Shown here piece after piece: positions 44,129-55,580 of a DNA stretch of 64,000 bases (position 1 is the first letter of the stretch; every line of letters starts with the position of its first letter). The stretch lies in the NCBI RefSeq assembly GCF_008831285.2, contig NC_045138.2:10366571-10430570 (forward strand), in the 5' to 3' direction. This DNA is from Nymphaea colorata (taxonomy: Eukaryota > Streptophyta > Magnoliopsida > Nymphaeales > Nymphaeaceae). Made by a program: the position numbers and the translations under genes. The notes beneath the pieces were generated by a model. That model was not told the DNA's origin. It made no database searches and was given only the letters and a program-made list of their open reading frames with translations.

Positions 44129-45643
44129 AGCTGCCAATTCTTAATCATGTATAGGATAATTTTCTTCGTGCCTTTTTAGTTGTCGGGATGCAATAGGCAA
44201 TCATCTTATCTTTTTGCATTAAAATACAACCTAACCCCTTCTGAAAAGCATCACTGTATATGACAAACCTAACTCCTTCAGGCAAAGCAAGTACTGAGGC
44301 AGATGTAAGTTTTTGTTTAGCTCTTCAAAACTTTTCTCACAAACTGAATCTCACTCAAACTCAACATTCTTTCTGGTTAACCGAGTTAAAGGAGAGGCAA
44401 TGACAAAAAAGTCTTTTACAAACATTCTATAATATCCAATTAAGCCCAAGAAGCTACAAATTTCTATAGGAGAAGTGGGTCTCTCCCAATTAAGAACTAC
44501 CTATACCTTCAATAGATCTACACATATGCATTCACATGAAATAACATGCCCTAAAAAGGTAACCTTATCCAACCAAAATCCACACTAAATTTGGCATATG
44601 ACTCATTTGCTCTTAGCAATGATAAGGTAATCCTAAGATGTTCTTCATGTTCCTCTTTACTTCTTGAATAGATGAGAATTCATCGATGAAAACAATTACA
44701 AAATTGATCTAGATAGGATTTAAATACCCTAATTCATCAAGTCCATAAAGGCTATAGGGGCATTTGTCAAACCAAACAACATTACAAGAAACTCATAATG
44801 TCCATAACAAGTCTGAAAGGCAGTCTTAGGCATGTCTAACTCTTTAATCTTCAATTGTTGGCACCTAGATCTCAAATCAAATTTGGAAGCATACAAGCGC
44901 CCTTAAGTTGATCAAATAGATCATCAATGTGAGGTAAAGCATACTTGTTACGCACAATCACCTTATTCAATTGCCTATAATCAATACATAATCTCAGATT
45001 GCCATCCTTCTTCTTTACAAACGATACTGGTACCTCTCATAGTGACATGCTAGGCTGGATAGAAATTCCACCAACTTTAGCAATTGAACTTTCAACTCTT
45101 TTAACTCAGCGTGGAGTCATTTTGTAAGGAGTGATAGCAATAGGTTGAGTTCCGTGCATAAGTTCAATAACAAATTTGACCTGCAATCAGGTGGTAATCT
45201 ACGTAATTTTTCAAAAAATGCATCTAAGAACTCACAAATAATAGGAATATCTTCCATTATCTACTTAGGAAGCAAAGTATCGATCATTGATGCCAATACA
45301 ATCTTACACCTCTTCATCATCATTCTCCAAGCTATATGATTAGAAATCAGAAACGTCAGCAAAATTTTGCGTTCGCCTTGAAATACTGCTTCAACATTGT
45401 TTGTAGTATAAAATTTGACTCCTTTTCTTTTACAATCTACAATGGCATGATACTTAGCTAAATAATCCATGCCTAGAATGATTTCAAATTCTTGAATTTA
45501 CATGGGTATCAGGTCAGCTATGATATGAAATCCACCCTATGAAATGGTACAACCACAACATACTATTTTGACCTCTACTACATCCCCCAATGGTGTAGAT
45601 ACTATTAAATGTGAATATAAAACACTCTTTTCTGTTTTAAGGA
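44129..45643 (-). pseudogene. Gypsy-1 protease end, reverse transcriptase and start of RNase H
   Basis: Minus blocks: IILGMDYLAKYHAIVDCKRK (protease end, 45500-45420), LPPDCRSN and AELKELKVQLLKL (45190-45070), [20 protein letters not shown] followed by [20 protein letters not shown] (RT, 45040-44920), LIYSRSKEEHEEHLR (YSK..EEH motif, 44680-44640), FLGLIGYYRMFVKDF (44460-44410), then RNase H RFVIYSDAFQKGLGCILMQ and an HDxELAA end at 44129. These match Tekay/Del-type chromovirus pol. The RT active site (YVDD region) is degraded and several stops occur. Confidence 0.85.
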
Positions 45644-46693
45644 TGTGACATCACTAAAAATAGACAGTTATCAGAAAAACAATGAAAAACTTAAAATAGA
45701 GATAAAATGAATAAACAGTACTTAAAACAAACAAACCACCGGAAAATCCCAACGAAGAATGCCACATGGGATGAAAAAATTCACCATCACAAACTCAGCC
45801 ACAAGCAACGACCGAAATGCGAGACAATTGGCAACCATTTTTCCATCCCACCATTAAACAACATACTAAAAGGAAAGTCGATATTTTGAACTAAACAAAA
45901 TTAACGTAGAAGTAGAAGCGAAGGCTACACAAATCAGCAAAAGAAATGCGGAATGGAGGAATTCAGAGACTATGATGAATGAGAAAAAAAGCTACACAAG
46001 AAAACCCTATTTTGTGATTCGGAAATTTCCCCTGAAGAGAGAGAGAGAGAGAGAGAGAGACTTTCTTAAAAAAGGAACTGGTCGGGATCATCTGAAAGAT
46101 GATCCTAAGAAAGAAGAAGAAGAAGAATGTCACGTTTTTCGTTCCTCTCTTTCCCCTTCGAACGACTAGCGCGGGGAAGAAGAGAGAAACCGCGGGAGTA
46201 GGTTTCAATGGTGATTGATCGATGCAATGAAACACCCAAAAATTAAGGCAACATCGCCGTTAACGGAACACGGCGACTAGGATCAAGGCACATGTCGTCG
46301 AGGGGAAGACATTCGATCCGTGAAATGCCCAAGAAGAGGATGAGATCGGCGATGATGACGGTAAGTCTTTGGAAGTACACGACGGAAGGGGCGGAATAGT
46401 TGAGGCCGTGGTAAGATGAAAAACTGTTGTGTCAACAGTAAGAAGAAGACCAAGAATGTTGAAACCCTCACCATGTTAAGGAGCTTCACGAGGGAATCCT
46501 TCCAGTGGGGTCGCGGCAGCACGAAGAAGGCTATAGCAGTGAGGAACTTGAGGCAGCAGGACCTGCGGCTGCGTGAGGATGAAGAGGGCTGCAGCTGCGA
46601 GAGGCGAGTGGCATGAGGAGCTGCGGCTGCATGAGGGAAGAATGAGGGAAGACACAGGAATTCTCGACTGTGCCCTAACAGTCCAAAAAAAAG
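45644..46693. other. LTR-like or leader-like sequence, unresolved
   Basis: Starts TGTGACATCAC right where Gypsy-1 coding stops, suggesting another LTR insertion, but no end or target duplication could be fixed. It includes a (GA)n tract (46036-46061) and a GC-richer part (46140-46640) with frames of no recognisable similarity. Confidence 0.35.
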
Positions 46694-46741
46694 TTCCGGA
46701 AATATATTTCCACACCTCCAGGTGGAAATATGTTTCCGGAA
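46694..46741. repeat. Foldback: 20-nt inverted repeat with 8-nt spacer
   Basis: TTCCGGAAATATATTTCCAC at 46694-46713 pairs with 46722-46741 with one mismatch. A further TTATTCCGGAAT-type palindrome follows. May be part of a MITE ending near TTTGGGTAGTGTTTGATA (minus strand, about 46850-46875). Confidence 0.75.
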
Positions 46742-46899
46742 ACATTATTCCGGAATCGACCTGAATGGTCAAAAAAATAATTCCGCGTTTCATACGCAGG
46801 AATTTTTTTAAAAATTTGAATAATCTTTCCTGAGCTACAGTAGAATCCCTGCGTATCAAACACTACCCAAATGATACAAAAAATATTTGGATCTAGGAT

Positions 46900-47591
46900 C
46901 AATGAGCACAGAAGCCTCCTTAACTGAAATCACGTTAGAGAAAGTGCATGTGGTGTAGTTTATATAATCCATGCAGACAAAGATTGATTTTTAATTGAAT
47001 TTAGGGCTTTCTCTAAGTGTGCTTAAAATGTTATTAAGCACAAGACTTAGAGATGCAGTCTACAAGCTTGAGGCTTGAATTAAAATCTCAAAATAATGAA
47101 AAATCATGTAAATGAAATTAAAATAAATCTTCAAACTATACGGAAGACATGAATAACATCTAATTTTATATCAAAATGGCTATAAAATCAAGTTTATATT
47201 GATTTAATGGCTGAAAATATGAAATGTCAAGTCTAAGAAAACTTGTTTCCTAGAAAATGATGGCAAAACATTGAAATTTGCAGAAATTTTCATGAGTTAA
47301 ACATCTAAATCTACAAGAGAAATGTTTATCTTGAGAACATGTTCTCATTCATGTTGGGTATTCATCTTGAGCTTAGACATTAAGCTTTAGAAACTTTCTT
47401 TTCTAAAATCAAACTTGATTTCAGATTTTATGCTAAAGGATTTGTCAATTCCTTGGACGATTTCCGTACATTTGATTTCCTTTTTTGGGAGAAATGAAAA
47501 TTAGATTTTGAATATGATTTTGAAGTATTTTGAGATATTGATTAATCCCATGCAAAAATGAAAACAGCAATTCCAAAAAGTGCATTCTAGG
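46900..47591. other. AT-rich, no recognised feature
   Basis: No coding similarity. May belong to the long LTR-like region that ends at 51125. Confidence 0.35.
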
Positions 47592-47831
47592 ATGACGATT
47601 TAAATGAGGTTAGAATCAATATGAAGGTTCACTTTATTTAAAATCAGCTTAGAGATGTGTTCTGACCTAACTTTAAAAGAGCAAAGTTATTTTTAATAAG
47701 AGGTTATAACTTCTTATTTATAACCTCTTATTAAAAATAACTTTGCTCTTTTAAAGTTAGGTCAGAACACATCTCTAAGCTGATTTTAAATAAAGTGAAC
47801 CTTCATATTGATTCTAACCTCATTTAAATCG

Positions 47832-47835
<4 letters not shown>
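47592..47835. repeat. Perfect inverted repeat: 118-bp arms, 8-nt loop
   Basis: Left arm 47592-47709, loop CTTCTTAT (47710-47717), right arm 47718-47835. I compared the arms base by base and found no mismatch. The left arm is continuous with ordinary AT-rich sequence; the right arm runs directly into a long (AT)n tract. No target duplication or coding content was seen. Confidence 0.97.

Positions 47836-47928
<93 letters not shown>
47834..47928. repeat. (AT)n microsatellite, about 95 bp
   Basis: Nearly uninterrupted TA with a few GTA or ACA steps near its right end; abuts the inverted repeat. Confidence 0.95.
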
Positions 47929-48990
47929 TCCTCTCAAGATGGAATATTTGACAAGGACCACTTAGATTATGAACCACGTTGATTCATAGATGGATTTTTT
48001 TATGTAGGAAGATTGAAAACTAGTTTCTAATATTCGCTACCACCCTTAATCAATTAAATGAAGAATGCATAATCAAAATGACTCAAAATGTAAAAAAACA
48101 AGAGAATGCTCATGCTTGTTTGTCTATAATTTTGCCATGCACGTGTGGATCTCATTCATGAGAATGTATCTATCCCTAATAAGCATTTAAATTATACATG
48201 TTGCAGCAAATATAAGTCAGTCCTTCACCGTGGAATCCTTTCATGGTGGGAAGTTAAAATGGTTTATAAGTGAGACCCTTTTTCTAAAACATCATTCATG
48301 GTTTCTCTCTTAGGAAAATCAATTTATACGCATCATGTATTAAAATGTACATTTGATTGTAGCTCTCCTTAGATGGACATCATTTCCAGCTATGAATAAG
48401 AATGAAAATGAATCCCTCCCAAGGATATTGAATTTGTAAATAAATAGCAAGAAACAAACATAGATGAAGAATAAACTATAATCACCCTTACCTTGTGGTC
48501 GGCCTTGGTGATTGAGGCTTCTCTTTGCTTGTTCTGTAAATCAAGTAATTATAAGCAAGAGCCCAAGCTTGGATTCTTGCTTAGTAAAGGTAGAAGAAGA
48601 GTGTCTTTTTGCTGGAAATTACAGAGATGAAGAGGGTTCCTTACACAAAAATCCTAAACAAGGGTCCACCAAAGTACCTGATCTTAGCAAATTCGAGAAC
48701 AAAGGTTAAACATGAGAAAGAGAGAAAGGAAGAAGGCTGGGACGATGGTTTCTTCTCCTTGGATTATTCTTATCTCCTTCTTCCTCTTGCTGATCTTGGC
48801 TGCAACTCAGAGAAAGTGTTAGAGAAATCTCAAAAATTTCATCCTCCTACCTTGGCTCCCAAGGTGGGTTTATATAGAGATGGAATTGAATGAGGAAGGG
48901 AATGAGGTGGCTGCATCTATCTCCTTAACTCCCCCTTGGAACCACCCAAGCCGTGGGGAATTTGTCCATTTTGAGCTGGTGGGTTAGGAT
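47929..48990. other. Unclassified; possible promoter-containing LTR sequence
   Basis: No recognised protein. GGTTTATATAGAGATG at about 48868 is a good TATA-box-like sequence, and the layout up to 51125 (TATA, then a terminus GGGGTATTAACA) resembles a long LTR on the plus strand. Frames at 48512-48893 are unrecognised. Confidence 0.3.
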
Positions 48991-49554
48991 TAGGGGTGGG
49001 CATCGGCTGGGCCTGCCCAAAGCATGGGCCCGGGCCTGGCCTGGCACATTGGAGACATAGCCGAGCACCCCGTGATGCAGCCATCACCATCACCGTTCCC
49101 GCAGCCATCGCCGTTCCCCTCGCCGTCCCCGTCCCCAAAGCCTTCGCCTTTCCCGTCGCCATCCTTGTCCAGGAGGGGAACCTAGGGAGGAGGAGGAGGA
49201 GGGGAAGGGGGAGGGGGATGGGGAGGTGGCAGGGGAGCGTGCCGGCCTTCATGTCGCCGGAGGAGGAGGAGGAGGGGGAGCGGGAGTGAGAGACGGAGGG
49301 GGAGCGGGAGCGGGACTTGGAGGAGGGGGAGCAAGAGACGGAGGGGGAGCGGGAGACGGAGGGGGAGACAGAGGAAGAGCGGGACTTGGAGGAGGAAGAG
49401 TGGGAGACAGAGGAGGAGGGGGAGTGGGAGAACGGGCCGCATCGGGCCGGGCCGACCAGGGCTGCGTCATCTGGCCCAGGCCCGGCCCGGACCCGAGCCC
49501 GACCGGGCCGGGTACCGGGTACCAGATGGCAGCTCGGCCCGATGCCCAGGCCTA
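48991..49554. mobile_element. Non-autonomous hAT element (MITE), 564 bp, GC-rich core
   Basis: Left end TAGGGGTGGGCATCGGCTGG, right end (reverse complement) TAGGCCTGGGCATCGGGCCG: inverted termini of a widespread plant hAT family. Perfect 8-bp target duplication GTTAGGAT at 48983-48990 and 49555-49562, the hAT hallmark. The core (49170-49440) is a purine-rich GGAGG/GGGAG low-complexity tract; no transposase. Predicted frames in it are low-complexity artefacts. Confidence 0.9.
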
Positions 49555-49562
49555 GTTAGGAT

Positions 49563-51126
49563 AGGTCCAGATATGCACCCAGCTGGAACTATAATTAATT
49601 TAGATTCCGAAAAATCAGTTGAGGTGGAAGCATTGTTTCCCATTGGTCTAATCTCTAATTTGACCAATGGCTCATGGAAACTTTGTTTCCCATTGGTCTA
49701 ATCCATGATACATGGACAAGGATTACGTTATTTTTTATCCTCTTTAAATGATTTCAATCAAGCACTCGTAGCCCACACGCATGAGTTAGGTGTGCACAGC
49801 TAGGTCTGGTCAACTGTGGTCCAGACCTGGTCAAGTCTAACTTGGATCCTAGTTTGACAAAAATACCCTTAGCCTGGGTTTTATATTTTTGAAATCGAGC
49901 TTGTTAGGCTCAAGCCTAGTGACTAAGCTCTTAAATGTTTATGAATTGCAAACTTTTGTTTGATAGTTCAATTTAGTTTGAAAAGATTTTGAAAATCCTA
50001 TCACATTTGGTTTGAAAAGGGTATTTTTGTCTATAATTCAATTTGAAAATGGATTTAATTGAATCAAATTTCAATTTGAAATCTTGTTTTTCAATTTGGT
50101 ATTTAATTTGTGCATTTGACAAATTCAAATGTGTAGTTGATTTTTATTGAATCTTAACTTGGATTCTACGAATTCAATTTAATCATGGAAGGATAGAGTT
50201 GTTCAAATTTGGTCAAATTTGATCAGTTGACCAAAGTCAAAGTTCATTTTGTGAGCTAATGTTGACTTGATTGAGGTAATTTGATGAATTTGAGCTTAGG
50301 AAGCACTTAATTGTGTTTCAACTGAGCTCAATTTCAAATTGTACTTCGACTAGGTTTAGTCAAAGTAGATTTGATCTAGTCAAGGTCTATCTCTGTCCAT
50401 TGCCTGGATTGTGGGATAGACCTAGCCATTTAACTGGGTTTTAACTAAGCTAAGCTCATGTTGACTGAGCTTAGTTGAAGTTGGAACCACATTTGGGTGC
50501 TCCAAGGTGAGTCAACTTACGGTTAGTAGGTTGGTTAGAAGCACTTATTTCTTCTTTGGAATTTGATTCCTCTTTTAATTAGAGGATCTTTTCAACTAAT
50601 AGATAAAGAGGTATAAATTTCTCTCTTTCCCTATGGACTTAATTATGATCTTATCTAATTTCATTAAAATTGAAAGGAGATGTTTTTGAAAAGGAGAGTG
50701 GGTGTGTGGCCTCTTGGGTGGGCCCTTGGCCGCTCGAGCCACACGAGCTATGTGGGGCACACATGTGGATCCCACTCAAAAATTCGATCAAAAATTGGAT
50801 CCAATTTTTGAATTTGAATCAAGATTCAGATTTTGAATTCAAATTTGGATTCCAAATTGGACATGGATCTAAATGACAATTGAAATTGGATTTGAATTTC
50901 AAAAACCTAATTTGGATCTAGTGTTGAGTATTGGATTAGGATTCAGACTCATAATCCTACCTTGAGATTTGTGCTACAAGTTGAATTTATGATTTAAACC
51001 TAAATAGTGTTTAGATTTGAAATTGGCTTTGAAACTGAAGTTTTTGACAATTGTTTTGTAAAATTTGTTTCTAAGATTTTGAAATTTCATCTATCAACTG
51101 AGATGAAAAAATTTGGGGTATTAACA
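49563..51126. other. AT-rich sequence ending in an LTR-like terminus
   Basis: Rich in AATTTGAA words, no coding similarity. It ends TTTGGGGTATTAACA at 51125, beyond which dispersed-repeat copy 2 begins. Probably the 3' part of a long LTR that also contains 48991-49554; the left end was not identified. Confidence 0.35.
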
Positions 51127-52132
51127 AGTGGCTTAATAGAATGGTCTGAGATAATAGTTTTTCATATTTAAAACAAAAAAACTCATATCACTGAATGAGT
51201 TAAATAAAAAAAAATCAGTAAGAATATAACTATGAATTAGTTAAACAAAAGGGAGAGACAAGCAGGGAGGCCAGTGTAAGATGAAAGGAAGAATATGGCA
51301 AATGAGGAAAGGAGGGATGAGGAGGTAGGCTTTTCCCTTTAAAAATTTTTTATGGCTCTTTTGGAAGGGGATTGATTTTTCTTCACTGTTTTTGTTTGCC
51401 CCAAATTGGACTAGCATAGTGTTTAGAGGCTGTTAGTGTCTCCTTCTCATGGTGGTGAATAGTCGGGTGGTAGTTTGTCTTTATTTGATATTGCGTCAGT
51501 CTTGAGTGAGTAGTTGCTATTTGCAATTCTGTTCTGGTTTTTTTCCAGTAGGAGCGCCCTATTCTCAGCCTGAGTGACAATGTTACTCTTTTACCTTGTC
51601 ATGTAGATTGATTTGTTATTGTAAGTAAACCCTTTTATTATTTATTTTCTCTAATAGCTGATTGGAATTAAGTAGGAAGAAGGAACATGTTGTGGGTTTT
51701 TGGAATGAGAATCGGTTGGGAAGGTTGCACACCTTCCCAAATACCAAACTTCATTCTTTGTACTCATTATATATGAAGTTTTCCTAAGGGGATGCGGTTG
51801 GACATTTAAGGTTTAGATTAACATAATCCTATGATTAACATAATCCTATCTACGGATCATATGGGTTAGATATAAAACTGAGTTGTAAAAATCCTGTAAA
51901 ACATAGGTTACTTCTCGAGTGATGGACCTAAGGTTGATTCCCTATTAGCATGAAATTTGACATATCTAAATAATTCAAATGATAAGTAGTTTAAATTTCT
52001 ATTAGAGAAATATATTGGCCTCATCTTCTTTTCAGTCGGCTGATTTGCTGTTTAAGTGGAACTTATAAGATTAAATGTATAGCTAAAATAAGTTGATGCA
52101 TGGGTCGTTGGCACCCATGAGCCACCAAATAA
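51127..52132. repeat. Unclassified dispersed repeat, copy 2 (about 1.0 kb)
   Basis: Direct-orientation relative of 35005-36080. It begins abruptly after the LTR-like terminus, so its left part may have been displaced by that insertion. Confidence 0.8.
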
Positions 52133-52180
52133 AATATTGACTCATGGTAATATATATATATATATATAAAAGATTCGTGA

Positions 52181-52730
52181 TTGTCACACAATAGCCAGCC
52201 GAGCTGCTTCTCTCTCCTCACCTGGGCTATTGATCTAAGAACGATCGCACGTCCCAAAAAATCCCGACGAATTTATTCTCTCTCTCCTCGACACAATGCC
52301 TTCGTCACAGCCGATGCTCGATTTACTCCTTCTCTCCTCGACGGCAGCCTTTCCTCGTGCTCGCTCGCCACCACCACCCCAGATTTCTCCGCAGCATAGA
52401 CGAGAGCGGGCTCGCTACCACTGGACACTCTTCCCCACACTCCCCACCACCAAAAAGAAAGGCGCACTCGCCACCACCGGACGAGCACCATCATGGCCTG
52501 CTACAGGTAAGCTGCTCTCTGCTCTCGCCGATTTCTCCTTTAGTTCCTATCCTCACAGTTTTTTCAGCTGCTTTCATCAAATATCGGTTGCAATTTGCGT
52601 GCTCGCCACCACCGAACGAGCACCACCATTGCCCACTACAGGTAAGTTGCTCTTTCCTATCACCAACTTTCCCATTATTTCTTATCGCGTCATATATTTC
52701 AGCTGCCTTCATCATTCCTATTGAATAATC
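52181..52730 (+). other. 5' leader of the FAR1-like gene, with duplicated splice-donor unit
   Basis: GC-richer stretch upstream of the FAR1-like coding region. A 135-bp unit beginning CTCGCCACCACCG at 52467 repeats at 52602 (about 75-80% alike by eye). Each copy holds CTACAG followed by GTAAGCTGC or GTAAGTTGC, a good donor, and later TTTCAGCTGC, a good acceptor. It looks like an untranslated first exon and intron start that were tandemly duplicated. Confidence 0.55.
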
Positions 52731-53284
52731 ATCCTGCTCCTGTTGCTGTGAAAACTTTGTATTTATTAGCTTACTGACTCATCTGAGTGAGCGTTTTTAC
52801 ACAAAGGCTTTCGCAAATACGGTTTTTTTGGCCTTTATCTGCCAACAGCAATTTGATATTTTACTCGTTCTCCTCTTTCTAGAAGTTTATGTTTTTGGCG
52901 TTTTGTTATCAGCTTCAGGAATTAGCATTATAATTTTTTCACTAGCATTTTTAAGGTTGATTGTCCCATGAATACACAATGACACACGTATATAAGAGGA
53001 ACAATGACAAGCTCCCAACAACTTGCCCATTCAACCAAAAAACTGCTGAAAACCTAGAAATTTTTACTGGTTATAAGGGTAAACTTCTTCTTGATTGGGT
53101 GGAACAGTCACAAATAACACCTAGTTGTCAATTTTTTATTACAGACCAAGGTTTATGATAACTAGAATGTTTAAATAAGTATGTTGAGTTTGTACATACA
53201 ATTATTTAACACACTTGTCTTATATATTTCAAGTTTTACGTTCAAAATACTTGTGTCAATTACTAATTTTGTTGTAATGCTAGG

Positions 53285-55510
53285 AATGTCTATCAAATTC
53301 GTGGCAGGATTGCAACTTTAAAAATCCTAGCATTGTGAGGAAGCTAGATATGAATCAAATGACAACCAGAGAGGTTGATATGTTGAATGTCGATGAAAAG
53401 ATTGCAGCTTTGAATCATGAGGATTTGTCAGAGGATGAAGAGATTAACGTCATCGAAGGAAACTATGTCAATGTTAAATGTTCTGGTGAGGCGACTGCAC
53501 TAGTTCTAAATGTTCCCAGTGACTTAGTGCCTCATGTTGGCATGGAATTGGAGAGTGTTGATAATGCGTATCAGTTCTATAATAAACGCTTTGGCAGGCA
53601 GATTTGATGTTTTTGTATGTGACTCAAAGAAGAACGATGAGTCATATATTATAAAAAGTTTGCCTGTAAGAAAAACGGCTTCAAGAAACAAAGGGGTAAT
53701 GAGAGAAAGGAATATGCAAGCACTAGATGTGGGTGCAAGGCGTGGATATATATTGAACTAAACATATTTACGAAGAAGTGGCGTTTACTTAACATTCACA
53801 ATGCGCACAATCATTATTTGTATTCTCCATCGAAAATGAATTTTCACAAGTCAGCTAACAAGATAAGTACTCCCCAAAAGAAGGTGATTGGTTATATGAT
53901 CGAGTCTCGGATAAAACCATCAAAAGTAATGAAAGTTTTTGCACATGAGGCTAGTGGGGTGGAATATGCACAAAAAAACAATTGTATATGTTTCTCTAGA
54001 AACATCATAATAACATCTATAGAATCGATAGTCAGACAATGGTAAATTACATCAAAGGAGAGATGAGAACCTAGAATTCTATTTCAACATTTAGGTTAAT
54101 GAGAGGACAAACGGGATATTCTTTTTGGGAAGATGCAACAGCTCATAAAGGTTATTGCTTTCTTGGTGATGTCGTGTCGTTTGGTACGACATATAAAAAA
54201 AACAAATACCATAAGCCATTCGCTCTGTTCACAAGTGCAAATCATCATGGACAAACCATAATATTTGGTTGTGCATTATTGGTGGATGAAAAGAAAGAGA
54301 ATTTTAAGTGGCTCTTTGAAGAATGGTTACATTCTCTCCAGTGACATTTTCAACTTATCAAGATTTTGCAATGAAAGCAGCAGTGAAAATCATTTTCCCA
54401 AATACAGTACATAGGTATTGCAATTGGCACATATATATGGAAGTGCCAACCTACTTTAGCTTCTATAGACAGAATCATCAATTTAAAAAGCTATGAGGTG
54501 CAGTTTTTCAATTTAGAAACAATTGAAGAATTTGAAAATAGAAGAAATGAAATGATCAAGCTACATCCTCAGCTACAAACTATTAAATGCTCGACCAACT
54601 TATAAAATGAAAGAGCTACAAGGGCTAAGCCATCTTCTAGTGACAATTTCATGACATGAATGTTTACTACCCAACAAGGTGAATGTGTGAATAACTGCTT
54701 CAAGAATTGGGTTAATCTACCTACGTCATTGTCAGATCGTAAGATATGAAGAAGTTGTTGGTAGGCAGCGATACCATGAGAAGGAGCTGGACTTTAAGAT
54801 GAACAATGAAGTGAACCCACCACTGCATGTCTTGCATTAGACATGTATTTGAGAGATATTTTTACTCCTCTAATATACAGAAAGTACTTTAAGCAGGTCA
54901 AACTTGAAGAAGGTCAGGTCATAGAATATACATTGGAGGAACAAATAGAGGATGACGACACAACTGATGAATACAAAGAATATGTTATTTCATTCAATCG
55001 AAGCAAGGAATGCTTTTTAAGTTGTCACTGCAAATTGTGGGAATCAACAAACATTGTTTGTCGTCACATGCTATTAGTACTACATACAAAACATATAAAG
55101 AAATTGCCTTCAGGTTGTTAAGCCAAATGCTAGTTCTTTTTTACTAATAAAGGCAAATTTTCTTCACTTGAAGGTCAACCAGTGAGTTAGGGAAGCATTT
55201 CAGATGACACCTTTTATGAGAATGCAGTTGATGTATTCAAAAAAATGTTGGAACATATGTGAAGCACAAAGGGTTTGAAAGGCAAAGGACAAAGTTCATA
55301 CAGTCGCAATGAGGATCAAAATCCAGTTACTAATTTAGCTCGTGATGATGATGCTAACAGATTCCTTGATCTTGGTCCAGTTCATGCTAAAGGAACTGCA
55401 AGGTGAACTTTTTCAGGAATCGGGCATAGGAAAACACCAAGACAGTGTTCGACTTCTCAAAGACATGGACATAATTCTCATATATGTCCACTAAACATGA
55501 AAGCGGGATA
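53285..55510 (+). pseudogene. FAR1/FHY3-type MULE transposase, frameshifted
   Basis: Plus-strand blocks in order: VGMELESVDNAYQFYNKRF (53530-53600) and FDVFVCDSKKNDESYI (FAR1 DNA-binding domain, with a frame change at about 53605); HYLYSPSKMNFHKSANK; GDVVSFGTTYKKNKYHKPFA, ANHHGQTIIFGCALLVDE and NFKWLFEEWL (MULE transposase core, 54160-54345); YQDFAMKAAVKIIFPNTVHR and YCNWHIYMEVP (54355-54450); a CHCKLWESTNIVCRHMLLVL SWIM zinc finger (about 55027-55085); ending near 55500. The family comprises both Mutator-like transposases and domesticated FAR1-related transcription factors. At least four frameshifts and several stops show a pseudogene. No terminal inverted repeats were located. Confidence 0.85.
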
Positions 55511-55580
55511 CGATAATATTATATAATAATTTTAGGTTCCAATATATAGTATATATTTATCAATATTTTATGTTGGTTAA

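Larger units (their letters stand above)
39056..45643 (-). mobile_element. Gypsy-1: degenerate Ty3/Gypsy chromovirus, split by a 3.26-kb segment
   Basis: On the minus strand: protease end and RT (45643-44350), first part of RNase H (44340-44129), an insert, second part of RNase H (40870-40650), integrase (to 39400) and chromodomain (39300-39100), then polypurine tract. The PR-RT-RH-IN-chromodomain order defines Ty3/Gypsy chromoviruses; wording resembles the Tekay/Del clade. Stops and frameshifts are frequent. Gag and the start of protease are missing to the right of 45643, where another LTR-like start (TGTGACATCAC) appears. Confidence 0.85.

Noticed and set aside
45644-46680. A second solo LTR starting TGTGACATCAC and ending GTGCCCTAACA
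   Set aside because: Flanking 5-mers (AAGGA and GTCCA) do not match, so the element could not be delimited; left as unresolved.
47786-47977. Tyr/Ile-repeat frame across the AT tract
   Set aside because: Translation of (AT)n; not a gene.
49182-49559. GC-rich 70-110 codon frames as proline- or glycine-rich proteins
   Set aside because: They fall wholly within the low-complexity core of the hAT MITE.
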